This document shows, one piece after another, positions 1 through 6,924 of a DNA stretch of 9,254 nt (positions are counted from its first letter, which is position 1; every line of letters begins with the position of its first letter). The notes beneath the pieces were generated by a model. It had not been told where the DNA came from and did no database searches. It saw nothing but the letters and a program-made list of their open reading frames with translations. The translations under genes and the position numbers were made by a program. The stretch lies in the NCBI GenBank assembly GCA_019414325.1, contig DXMG01000064.1, positions 1-9,254 on the forward strand, read 5' to 3'. The stretch comes from Collinsella sp. Its GTDB lineage: Bacteria; Actinomycetota; Coriobacteriia; Coriobacteriales; Coriobacteriaceae.

Positions 1-21
1 AAAGTGCGTGGAGTCGCCTGG

Positions 22-158
22 GCTTGGCAGAGGGGCGGCGAAATATATTAAGTTTCCTGCTCTACAGTCCTGCGCAAGACGGAAAGCACATTAAGTGCTT
101 TCCTTTGCGTGCGGAACTCGCGACAAACTTAATATATTTCGCCGCCCCTCTGCCAAGC
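22..158. repeat. Perfect 34-bp inverted repeat with 69-bp core (palindromic element of unknown type)
   Basis: Bases 22-55 are the exact reverse complement of bases 125-158 (34 of 34 pairs). The outer half of each arm is GC-rich (GGCAGAGGGGCGGCG) and the inner half AT-rich (AAATATATTAAGTTT). Pairing continues imperfectly outward, for example 13-15 with 165-167. The 69-base core (56-124) has its own smaller hairpin. No target-site duplication is obvious at the ends and no open reading frame inside looks like a gene. It lies 45 bases beyond the stop of the histidine phosphatase gene. It could be a MITE or REP-like element, an invertible segment, or a structured 3' end; sequence alone does not decide. 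Confidence 0.85.
73..109. other. Nested stem-loop in the core of the inverted repeat
   Basis: GGAAAGCAC (81-89) pairs perfectly with GTGCTTTCC (95-103) around the 5-base loop ATTAA. After a small asymmetric internal loop, CGCAA (73-77) pairs with TTGCG (105-109). On the plus strand the stem is followed by a modestly T-rich stretch (TTTCCTTT); on the minus strand it is followed by GTCTTGCG. It could act as a weak terminator for the phosphatase transcript or simply be the tip of a larger folded element. There is no proper U-tract on the minus strand, so a terminator role is not well supported. Confidence 0.45.
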
Positions 159-202
159 TCGGGAGACGACACGTTAATGTCTGCTAAACCTTGCTCGCTC
201 AG

Positions 203-829
203 CTAATTACTTTGTTGAGGGTCCACTATTTGCTGGAGGGAAAACTTGCATTGCATTGGCTCGCCTTCTGCTTGTGGCTTTTCCTCGTCAAAATCGAAGA
301 TCATGATGGCGCAGTTGGGGAGTTTTGTTGGGAGCTCAAAGTCCGCTGGGGCGGCAGCCTTGATGAATTGGCGGCTGGCGCTGCCGTGGCTTACTGCTAG
401 GAGGGTTTCGATGCCCTCGGAGCCCATGAGATTGGTGAGGGTGCCTACCATACGTTCTTGCAGCGCGCGGCTTCCTTCTCCTCCGAAGGGGACCAAATCC
501 TCGCCCGGATCCCAGACGTCGGTGGGTAGCGCGTCGTGGGGGCCTTCTTCGAAGGTGCCGTAGCAGCGCTCGATGATGCCTTCGCAGGGCTCGACTGCTG
601 CGTCCGGGCCGAGGAGTTCGCATGCGACGAGCTGAGCTGTGTCCATGGCTCGGCCTAAGGGCGAAGAGACCACTTTGTCGGGGACAACGTCGTGGCTCTT
701 GAGCCATGCGGCTGCCATTCCCGCCTGTTTACGGCCCAGGTCGGTTAACGGTGAATCACAGCGACCCTGGACCAGCTTTTTGACGTTGAACTCCGTCTGA
801 CCGTGGCGGAGTAGATACAGTTTCTTCAT
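203..829 (-). CDS. Histidine phosphatase superfamily protein (phosphoglycerate mutase-like)
   Basis: A 208-residue cytoplasmic protein of the branch-1 histidine phosphatase family, which removes or transfers phosphate through a phosphohistidine intermediate. The signature RHGQTEFN is at residues 8-15, with H9 the expected nucleophile. The second arginine lies in SSPLGRAMDTA (R60), the likely acid is E87 in IIERCYGTF, and the second active-site histidine is H148 in VSHGS, so the catalytic set is complete. Its length is typical of CobC/GpmB-like phosphatases, a group whose substrate cannot be read from sequence; cofactor-dependent glycolytic mutases are usually longer. The ATG at 829 is preceded by AAGGGG at good spacing. 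The gene follows the cation exporter by 39 bases and is probably cotranscribed with it. There is no obvious functional link between the two. Confidence 0.93.
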   Translation of the reverse strand: MKKLYLLRHGQTEFNVKKLVQGRCDSPLTDLGRKQAGMAAAWLKSHDVVPDKVVSSPLGRAMDTAQLVACELLGPDAAVEPCEGIIERCYGTFEEGPHDALPTDVWDPGEDLVPFGGEGSRALQERMVGTLTNLMGSEGIETLLAVSHGSASRQFIKAAAPADFELPTKLPNCAIMIFDFDEEKPQAEGEPMQCKFSLQQIVDPQQSN

Positions 830-868
830 GCTCTCCCCTTCTGCATAACCTGCTTTGCCGGCACAGCC

Positions 869-2029
869 TTACTCGTGGGTATGTCCTACGTAGTCTTCGT
901 CGATCGTAATTTTGGCAATCGACTTGGGATATTCCGATTCGACCCGTTGTGCCAGCGCGTGCTTTAAGTCTTCGGCACTCATCTGCAGATCCGAGGGTCG
1001 CACGCAGTCAAAGATCACGTTGGTGTGCGTAGGACCCGGCACACAGCGTAGGTCATGAATCGAGAGGCGGCTATCGATCTGTTGAGCCATGGCGTTAATG
1101 CGTAAACGCATGCTCGCCACCTTGGGGTCATCGGTCACGATGGGATCGTAGTGAAGCGTGACGATCATTCCGTCTTCGTTTCTAAACGACTGCTCGATGT
1201 TATCGAGCGTGTCGTGACTTTCCAGCGGGCTGGCCTCGGCTGCCATCTCGGCGTGAGCGCTTGCGAACTTCCTGCCCGGGCCGTAGTCGTGAACCATCAA
1301 ATCGTGAACGCCCAAAACGCCGGGGTAGCTCATGATCTTGTCTCGAATGTGCTTGACCAGCTTAGGATCGGGCGCCTGGCCCAAAAGCGGGCTCACCGTA
1401 TCCTGGATGAGCTCAAAACCACTCCAGCCGATATAGGCGCCAACGGCAAGGCCGACCCAAGCATCAAGATTGATGCGCGTCACCTGCGAAACAATTGCGC
1501 ACGCTAACACGGCGCCTGTGGCAAGGACATCGTTTTTGGAATCCTGAGCGGTCGCACGCAACGTCTCGGACTCAATGCGGTCACCGAGCTTTTGGTTGAG
1601 GGCCGCCATCCACAGCTTTACGACCATCGAAAGCACTAGAACTGCCACCAGGGCAAGCGAGAACTCGACAGGTTCCGGGTTGACGATACGCTCAACCGAG
1701 GACTTCACCAGTTCGATGCCAATAAGCAGCACGAGCGCCGCCACAACCAGACCCGAGAGATACTCGTAGCGGCCATGTCCGTAAGGATGCTCGGGGTCGG
1801 CCGGCTTGCTCGCCAGCCTAAAGCCCAGCACGCTCACGATATTCGAGCTGGCATCGGACAGGTTGTTCATGGCATCCGCCACGATCGAAACCGATCCCGA
1901 CAGCACGCCAATTACGCCCTTCGCAGCACAAAGCGCAACATTGGCGAGAATACACACCACGCCCGTCAACGTGCCCACGCGCGCACGGTCGCCCTGCGCA
2001 CGACGAACAATCCACTCAACCATCCTCAT
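869..2029 (-). CDS. Cation diffusion facilitator (CDF) family metal exporter, possibly Mn(II) type
   Basis: A 386-residue inner-membrane metal/proton antiporter. It has about six hydrophobic segments within residues 18-210, then a cytoplasmic C-terminal region (about 211-386) that is longer than the single CDF dimerisation domain. The loop HPYGHGRYEY (81-90) is a CDF hallmark. The transport-site pairs read N55-xxx-D59 (MNNLSD) in TM2 and D163-xxx-D167 (DSKND) in TM5. An N-D-D-D set resembles Mn(II) exporters such as MntE, whereas zinc exporters usually carry histidine; the Mn assignment is inference. The ATG at 2029 has GGGGA shortly upstream; an ATG at 2023 is an alternative. The gene has its own leader downstream of a terminator. 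TACAAT at 2076-2071 (minus strand) is a possible -10 element without a clear -35. The histidine phosphatase follows. Confidence 0.93.
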   Translation of the reverse strand: MRMVEWIVRRAQGDRARVGTLTGVVCILANVALCAAKGVIGVLSGSVSIVADAMNNLSDASSNIVSVLGFRLASKPADPEHPYGHGRYEYLSGLVVAALVLLIGIELVKSSVERIVNPEPVEFSLALVAVLVLSMVVKLWMAALNQKLGDRIESETLRATAQDSKNDVLATGAVLACAIVSQVTRINLDAWVGLAVGAYIGWSGFELIQDTVSPLLGQAPDPKLVKHIRDKIMSYPGVLGVHDLMVHDYGPGRKFASAHAEMAAEASPLESHDTLDNIEQSFRNEDGMIVTLHYDPIVTDDPKVASMRLRINAMAQQIDSRLSIHDLRCVPGPTHTNVIFDCVRPSDLQMSAEDLKHALAQRVESEYPKSIAKITIDEDYVGHTHE

Positions 2030-2100
2030 CAGTCCCCACGGTACTACCTATATATCTATTGCTCAAACGGATTGTAGTGTAGCCACTTTGTCCCCCAGAT

Positions 2101-2134
2101 ACAAAAGGCCGCAACCCACACGAGCCGCGGCCTT
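2101..2134 (-). terminator. Rho-independent terminator of the fab-acc-EIIC transcript
   Basis: Read on the minus strand, AAGGCCGC (2134-2127) pairs perfectly with GCGGCCTT (2112-2105) across a 14-base loop. The stem runs into TTTTGT. It sits about 40 bases after the EIIC stop codon and before the CDF gene, so it separates the two transcription units. The plus-strand orientation lacks a T-tract. Confidence 0.8.
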
Positions 2135-2172
2135 GGAACATGACAATGGAATCGTCCTTTTGTCGCACAGGT

Positions 2173-3387
2173 CTATGCGCTTGCTTCAGCAGCGCTCACC
2201 ACTGTTTCGGGCGAATCGGCTTCGTCTTCTGCCGTCTGCTCCTTCGTCGGCACCACGCCAAAGCAGTAGCTCAGCGCCGCAGACACCGCAAATGCCGTGC
2301 CGCCGGCAGCGCAGCACCACAGCAGGTTCGAAATACCGCCCGTGGCAAAACCAATGACCATGAGGACATTCGTCATACCGATGGTATAGGCCGTAACGTG
2401 GCCCACGGCCGCAACAAGGCCTCCGACGGCGCCGCCAATGGCCATGCACGTCAGGCACCTGCCATATTTAAAGCCGCAACCGTACAGCGCCGGCTCACTT
2501 ACGCCACCAAGCACGCCCGAGATCGAATAGCCCAGCATGAGAGCCTTCTCGTCCTTATCCGCAACGCGAAGCGACGCACCAAAGGGCATGCCCCAAACGG
2601 CAAACGTCGCCATCGTCGCGGCGATCAGAATGCACGAATCCGTTCCCACACTCATAAACTGCGCATAGGCGAGCGATAGGACAACGTTGCTGATGCCCGC
2701 AATCTTAAGGAACTCCCAACCCGCGGCAAGCCCCATGAGCGTGAGCAGCGACACGATGCCACCGGAATTGCCAAGCATAAACATAAGCTGTCCCAACAGC
2801 ATGCCCAGATAGCTGCCCGCCGGCGCCGTAATGCACAGCGAAACCGGAACCATGACGAGCATGGTTGCAAACGGAACGAACGAAAACGCCACGGCCTTAG
2901 GGATAACGCGCCGAAAGAAACACTCCACTCGCCATAGCACAGGCACCGAGATGAGAACCGGAATAACAGTCGTCGTGTAATCGTTGACCGGCGCGGGAAG
3001 CAGGCCATACACGGAAGTCATCGATGCCCCCGTCGTCGATGCGGCATCGACGAGCTTAAGCAGATCGGGCGCAATCAATACGCCGCCCAGCATCATGCCC
3101 AGCTGCTCCGAGCAACCGAGCTGGCGGGCGGCCGCCCAACCAAGATAAATGGGCAAAAAGTAGTAGCCGGCGTTATAGAGCCAACTGTAGAACAGGCGAT
3201 AGATTTCGGAATCGGCTGGCCACAGGCCCAGCATGCCATCGCCCATAATGACGGCGACGGTGCGGAACAACGCCGCGCAGACAATAAACGGCAGCGCCGA
3301 CATCATGCTTTTGGACAGATAGTCCACCACGGCCATGGCGTTTGATGAAACCGTCGTTGTAAACGAGGTGTTAGAAACTTGTGACAT
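2173..3387 (-). CDS. Orphan PTS EIIC membrane subunit, beta-glucoside/sucrose/trehalose type
   Basis: A 404-residue integral membrane protein resembling the EIIC domain of the glucose-superfamily PTS permeases (Bgl/Scr/Tre group). The region DYTTTVIPVLISVPVL (136-151) and the following FFRRVIPKA and VPFATMLVMVP match the family core. GGVSEPALYG (294-303) corresponds to the sugar-binding GITEPAIYG motif. About ten hydrophobic segments end near residue 378, followed by a short acidic tail. There is no EIIB domain with its phosphocysteine and no EIIA, either fused or beside it, so transport would need partners encoded elsewhere. The substrate is unknown. The ATG at 3387 has AAAGG six bases upstream; an in-frame ATG at 3411 would add eight residues. 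It starts 40 bases after the accDA stop with no terminator between, so readthrough from the lipid operon is likely. Confidence 0.88.
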   Translation of the reverse strand: MSQVSNTSFTTTVSSNAMAVVDYLSKSMMSALPFIVCAALFRTVAVIMGDGMLGLWPADSEIYRLFYSWLYNAGYYFLPIYLGWAAARQLGCSEQLGMMLGGVLIAPDLLKLVDAASTTGASMTSVYGLLPAPVNDYTTTVIPVLISVPVLWRVECFFRRVIPKAVAFSFVPFATMLVMVPVSLCITAPAGSYLGMLLGQLMFMLGNSGGIVSLLTLMGLAAGWEFLKIAGISNVVLSLAYAQFMSVGTDSCILIAATMATFAVWGMPFGASLRVADKDEKALMLGYSISGVLGGVSEPALYGCGFKYGRCLTCMAIGGAVGGLVAAVGHVTAYTIGMTNVLMVIGFATGGISNLLWCCAAGGTAFAVSAALSYCFGVVPTKEQTAEDEADSPETVVSAAEASA

Positions 3388-3432
3388 GGAACGCCTTTCC
3401 CAATGTGACATGCGAGTTTTCCCTTTGTCACA
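3380..3432. repeat. Three TGTGACA-type half-sites at the accDA-EIIC junction
   Basis: TGTGACAT occurs as a direct repeat at 3380-3387 and 3404-3411, exactly 24 bases apart, and its inverse TGTCACA is at 3426-3432. The last two form an inverted pair with a 15-base spacer. One copy overlaps the accDA stop codon and the other two overlap the two candidate EIIC start codons. The spacing does not fit a standard CRP site (TGTGA, six bases, TCACA). It may be an operator or coincidence. Confidence 0.4.
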
Positions 3433-5152
3433 TCGTGCGGTACTGACCGATTGCGCGGTACTTTTCATAGCGGAGGTTTGTGAGGGTCGCGTCGTCGAGC
3501 TGCCCAAGCGTATCGAAGGCATCAAATGCCGAGGACATGACGGCACCGGCGATCTCCTCATGCGACAGGCCCCTATCGTCAACAATGCCGTCGATGATGC
3601 CGAGCGCCAACAGATCGGGGGCCGTGAGCCTAAGCGCCTCGGCGGCCTCATTCGCGCGCTCGGTATCCTTCCACAGGATCGACGCACAGGCCTCGGGGCT
3701 CACGACCGAATAGGCCGAGCTCGAGAGCATCAGGATGCGGTCGGCCACGGACAGCGCCAGCGCGCCACCAGAGCCGCCCTCGCCTGTCACCACCGAGACA
3801 ATCGGCGTCTTGAGGCCGCTCATCTCCATGAGATTCTGGGCAATCGCCTCGCCCTGGCCGCGCTCCTCGGCACCGATGCCGCAAAACGCGCCCGAAGTAT
3901 CGACCAGACACAGAACCGGTCGACCAAACTTTTCGGCCTGGCGCATAAGGCGACGCGCTTTGCGGTAGCCCTCGGGATGTGCCATACCAAAGTTGCGACG
4001 CATGCGCTCTTTGGTCGTGGTGCCGCGCTCGACGGCGATAACCGTCACGGGTCGCCCGTCTTTCCAGCCAATGCCAGCCACCACGGCGGCGTCGTCGCCA
4101 AAGTAACGGTCGCCATGCAGCTCCACAAATCCATCCAGGCCCAGTGAGATCATCTCGCCCGCCGTGGCGCGATCTGCCGAGCGGGTCTGCTTGACAATCT
4201 CGAGCGCGGTTTTTGGTGCGGTCGAGCGCTTGAACAAGTGTCCCAGCTTTTTGCCGCGACGACCCGTATGCACGATCTCATGCGGTGCCCCCAGGCCGGG
4301 CGCGTGCCCTTCGTGCAGTGCCAGCAGCTCGCCTACCGTGAGCGCAATCTCGCCACGCGGAACAACGGCATCGCAAAAGCCGTGCTCCAGCAAAAACTCG
4401 GAGCGCTGGAATCCCTTGGGCAGGCGCTTGTGCATGTTCTGCTCGATCACGCGCGGGCCGGCAAATGCCGTCAGGGCATCGGGCTCGGCCAGGATAATAT
4501 CGCCCTCCATGGCAAAGCTCGCGGTTACGCCTCCGGTCGTGGGGTCAGTGAGCACCGTGATATACAGGCCGCCCGCCTCGCTATGGCGCCTAACCGCCGC
4601 AGAAATCTTGGCCATCTGCATAAGCGATGTCACGCCCTCTTGCATGCGCGCACCGCCCGAAACGGTAAAGCCGACAACTGGCAATCCAAGCTCGGTCGCT
4701 CGCTCAAATGTGCGACAGATCTTCTCGCCCACCACGGAACCCATCGAGCCCATCATAAAGTTGGCGTCCATAAAGAAGAGCGCCGTATCGCAACCGCAGA
4801 TTTTGCCCTTGCCGCACGCGACGGCATCGCGCTCGCCCGAACGTTCGCTCACGCTCTTGAGCTTGTCGGCATAGCCGGGAAACGAGAGGAAGTCCTCCGA
4901 CGCCAGATTGGCATCCCATTCCTCAAACGTGCCCTCGTCGACCGTCATGCGCATGCGCGCGCGACCGCTCACGCGAAAGTGTTTGCCGCAACGAGGACAG
5001 ACCTCGAGGTTGTCGTGCAGGCGTGCCTCATCGATCACACGGCGGCACTCCGGGCACTTGATAAACACGTGGCGTGCGGGAAACTCGGCGCACGACTCGG
5101 TTATCGGCCCCTCAAGGACATTGACCGTCTTCGCTTTTCTATTCATCAGCAT
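3428..5152 (-). CDS. accDA: Acetyl-CoA carboxylase carboxyltransferase, fused beta (AccD) and alpha (AccA) subunits
   Basis: This 574-residue cytoplasmic enzyme moves the carboxyl group from carboxybiotin on AccB to acetyl-CoA, giving malonyl-CoA. The N-terminal half is AccD: a zinc ribbon C33-x2-C36-x15-C52-x2-C55, then SGGARMQEG (165-173) and PTTGGVTASFA (204-214). From about residue 316 it is AccA: LHGDRYFGDD (345-354), NFGMAHPEGYRKA (387-399), GAEERGQGEAIAQN (427-440), GEGGSGGALAL (457-467), YSVVSPEACASILWKD (481-496) and a C-terminal RYEKYRAIG. The linker is about 30 residues, and the helical N-terminal extension of separate AccA proteins is largely missing. Both crotonase-type domains look complete. 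The ATG at 5152 overlaps the accC stop, with GGGG upstream; an ATG at 5146 is also possible. Translational coupling is likely. Confidence 0.95.
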   Translation of the reverse strand: MLMNRKAKTVNVLEGPITESCAEFPARHVFIKCPECRRVIDEARLHDNLEVCPRCGKHFRVSGRARMRMTVDEGTFEEWDANLASEDFLSFPGYADKLKSVSERSGERDAVACGKGKICGCDTALFFMDANFMMGSMGSVVGEKICRTFERATELGLPVVGFTVSGGARMQEGVTSLMQMAKISAAVRRHSEAGGLYITVLTDPTTGGVTASFAMEGDIILAEPDALTAFAGPRVIEQNMHKRLPKGFQRSEFLLEHGFCDAVVPRGEIALTVGELLALHEGHAPGLGAPHEIVHTGRRGKKLGHLFKRSTAPKTALEIVKQTRSADRATAGEMISLGLDGFVELHGDRYFGDDAAVVAGIGWKDGRPVTVIAVERGTTTKERMRRNFGMAHPEGYRKARRLMRQAEKFGRPVLCLVDTSGAFCGIGAEERGQGEAIAQNLMEMSGLKTPIVSVVTGEGGSGGALALSVADRILMLSSSAYSVVSPEACASILWKDTERANEAAEALRLTAPDLLALGIIDGIVDDRGLSHEEIAGAVMSSAFDAFDTLGQLDDATLTNLRYEKYRAIGQYRTM

Positions 5153-6482
5153 AGAGATGCCCCATCAGATCGGTGTGGTACATGCCCGACAAGAACTCGT
5201 CGTTTGCCAGCACGTCGAGCTGAAGCTCGCTGTTTTCGCTCACGCCCTCAATCACGAGCTCGCCCAGGGCCGAGCGCATCTTACGAATAGCGCCGTCACG
5301 CGTGGGCGCACACACGATGAGCTTGCCGAGCATAGAGTCGTAGTACGGCGGAACTTTCGCACCGGTAAACATGGCGGAATCCCAGCGTACGCGCGGACCG
5401 CCCGGCACACGCAACGCGGTGACCGTTCCGCAGGACGGCAGAAAGTCCGGCGTTTCGGCATTGATGCGGCACTCCATGGCGTGGTTGCGGACCGGCATGT
5501 CCTCCTGCTCAAAGGGCAGAGGCTGGCCGGCTGCCACGCGCAGCTGCCACTTGACCAAGTCGGTATCGGTCACAAACTCTGTAACCGGATGCTCCACCTG
5601 CAAGCGCGTGTTCATTTCCATAAAGTAGAAATTGCCGTCATCTGAGTACAGAAACTCAATGGTGCCGGCGCCCTCATAGCCAACGGCACGAGCCAGGTCA
5701 CGCGCCGCCTTGTGCATGCGCGCGCGAATATCATCGCGTCCGTCGAGGCACGGCGCGGGGCTCTCCTCGATCAGCTTTTGGTTGCGGCGCTGCACCGAGC
5801 ATTCGCGCTCGCCGAGCGAAAACACATGGCCCTGCTTATCGGCCATAATCTGCACCTCGACGTGGTGGGCCGGCGCGACGAACTTCTCCATGTAGCACTC
5901 GCCGTCGCCAAAAACGGCCTCGCCCTCGGCACGTGCTTCAATAAAGGCCTTTGCCGCATCTTCCACGCGCTCGACCTTGCGAATACCGCGACCGCCGCCG
6001 CCCGCGCGCGCCTTAATAAGCACGGGGCAGCCAATGCGCTCGGCCTCGGCTGTCGCCTCCTCGGGGCTTTTGAGCAAATCGCAGCCCGGCACGATGGGCA
6101 CGCCCGCCGCGGCAGCCGTTCGACGTGCGGCGTCCTTGTCACCCATGCTGTCGATTACCTCGGCCGAAGGACCAACAAACGCCAGGCCATACTTGTAGCA
6201 GTCGCGCACGAAGCTCGCCTTCTCGGAAAAGAAACCGTAGCCGGGATGGATCGCCTTTGCCCCCGACTTCACGGCACAGGTGAGCACGGCATCGTCGTTG
6301 AGGTAGCTCTCGGCAAGACGCGGGCCGCCGATGCAATACGCCTCGTCGGCGAGCTGCACGTGCAGCGCGTCCGCATCGGCCGTGGAATAAACGGCGACGG
6401 TCTTGATGCCCATATCGCGGCACGCGCGGATAACACGAACCGCAACCTCGCCGCGGTTGGCGATGAGCACTTTGTCGAACAT
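5139..6482 (-). CDS. accC: Biotin carboxylase subunit of acetyl-CoA carboxylase
   Basis: A 447-residue ATP-grasp enzyme that carboxylates the biotin of AccB using ATP and bicarbonate; the length is close to the usual 449. The N-terminal domain opens with MFDKVLIANRGEVAVRVIRA. HPGYGFFSE (79-87) and the glycine-rich ATP loop GGGGRGI (161-167) follow. EMNTRLQVEHPVTE (289-302) carries the conserved Glu, Asn and Arg of the active site, and YYDSMLGKLI (380-389) marks the C-terminal domain. The ATG at 6482 was chosen because the family sequence begins there and AAGGA lies seven bases upstream; the reading frame extends to 6593, but that stretch overlaps fabZ and resembles nothing in the family. It starts 10 bases after the fabZ stop and its end overlaps accDA. 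Confidence 0.97.
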   Translation of the reverse strand: MFDKVLIANRGEVAVRVIRACRDMGIKTVAVYSTADADALHVQLADEAYCIGGPRLAESYLNDDAVLTCAVKSGAKAIHPGYGFFSEKASFVRDCYKYGLAFVGPSAEVIDSMGDKDAARRTAAAAGVPIVPGCDLLKSPEEATAEAERIGCPVLIKARAGGGGRGIRKVERVEDAAKAFIEARAEGEAVFGDGECYMEKFVAPAHHVEVQIMADKQGHVFSLGERECSVQRRNQKLIEESPAPCLDGRDDIRARMHKAARDLARAVGYEGAGTIEFLYSDDGNFYFMEMNTRLQVEHPVTEFVTDTDLVKWQLRVAAGQPLPFEQEDMPVRNHAMECRINAETPDFLPSCGTVTALRVPGGPRVRWDSAMFTGAKVPPYYDSMLGKLIVCAPTRDGAIRKMRSALGELVIEGVSENSELQLDVLANDEFLSGMYHTDLMGHLYADE

Positions 6483-6492
6483 GAAGCCTTCC

Positions 6493-6915
6493 TTAACTTT
6501 CGTGCATGAGTGCAAAAGACATATCGGCGCGGCAGCAAACCTCACCGTTGACGCTCGCAGTACCCGTCGCAAAGCGGAACGGCCCGCGCGCACGCGTGAT
6601 GGAGCACACCAAATCCACCGTGTCGCCCGGGCGCACCGGACGCTTAAAGCGCACCTTGTCCAGACTCGTGTAGAACGGCGTCGCGCCGCGCGCTTCCTCG
6701 TCGCCCATCAGCAGCACGCAGCAGTTCTGGGCGAGCATCTCGCACTGGATCACGCCGGGGACGACCGGGTTTCCCGGAAAATGCCCCTGCAAAAAGTACT
6801 CGTCGCCCGTAATCGTGATCTTGCCGTGGGCCTCGTCGCCCACTAGCTCGGCTTCGTCGAGCAAAAGCATCGGCTCACGATGCGGCAACAGCTTCTTGAG
6901 CTCTTCTTTGTTCAT
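6493..6915 (-). CDS. fabZ: 3-hydroxyacyl-ACP dehydratase FabZ
   Basis: A 140-residue hotdog-fold enzyme that dehydrates 3-hydroxyacyl-ACP to trans-2-enoyl-ACP in each elongation cycle. LPHREPMLLLD (10-20) is the typical opening. GHFPGNPVVPGV (44-55) carries catalytic H45, and E59 in IQCEMLAQ is the catalytic acid. KVRFKRPVRPGD (87-98) is the usual later block. The FabZ-type sequence and short length favour FabZ over FabA, so isomerase activity is not expected from the family alone. The ATG at 6915 has AGGTG six bases upstream; a GTG at 6924, directly after the accB stop, would add three residues but lacks a comparable site. It lies between accB and accC, the same position as in streptococcal fab clusters. 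Confidence 0.96.
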   Translation of the reverse strand: MNKEELKKLLPHREPMLLLDEAELVGDEAHGKITITGDEYFLQGHFPGNPVVPGVIQCEMLAQNCCVLLMGDEEARGATPFYTSLDKVRFKRPVRPGDTVDLVCSITRARGPFRFATGTASVNGEVCCRADMSFALMHES

Positions 6916-6924
6916 GGATATCAC

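Noticed and set aside
41..55. Possible dif/Xer half-site in the AT-rich part of the arms
   Set aside because: The resemblance to the TATATTATG-like centre of dif sites covers only a few bases, and no paired second half-site is present.
22..158. CRISPR repeat pair
   Set aside because: There are only two copies and they are inverted, not direct, with no further units or cas genes.
1..202. Short plus-strand open reading frame across the inverted repeat (24-206)
   Set aside because: It reads through both palindrome arms, has no convincing ribosome binding site and no recognisable protein family.
2030..2100. Riboswitch in the leader of the CDF gene
   Set aside because: The leader is short and I see no conserved stem architecture of the known manganese or other metal riboswitches.
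3388..3687. N-terminal extension of the EIIC frame into accDA
   Set aside because: It overlaps the AccA C-terminus in another frame, is Arg/Ser-rich, and does not resemble a PTS domain; starts at 3387 or 3411 have ribosome binding sites.
4238..5290. Long plus-strand open reading frame opposite accDA (350 codons)
   Set aside because: Mirror of a confident coding gene; the translation shows no recognisable family and has the Ala/Arg/His bias of an antisense frame.
6483..6593. N-terminal extension of the accC frame
   Set aside because: It overlaps fabZ, has no similarity to biotin carboxylase, and the family sequence begins exactly at 6482.
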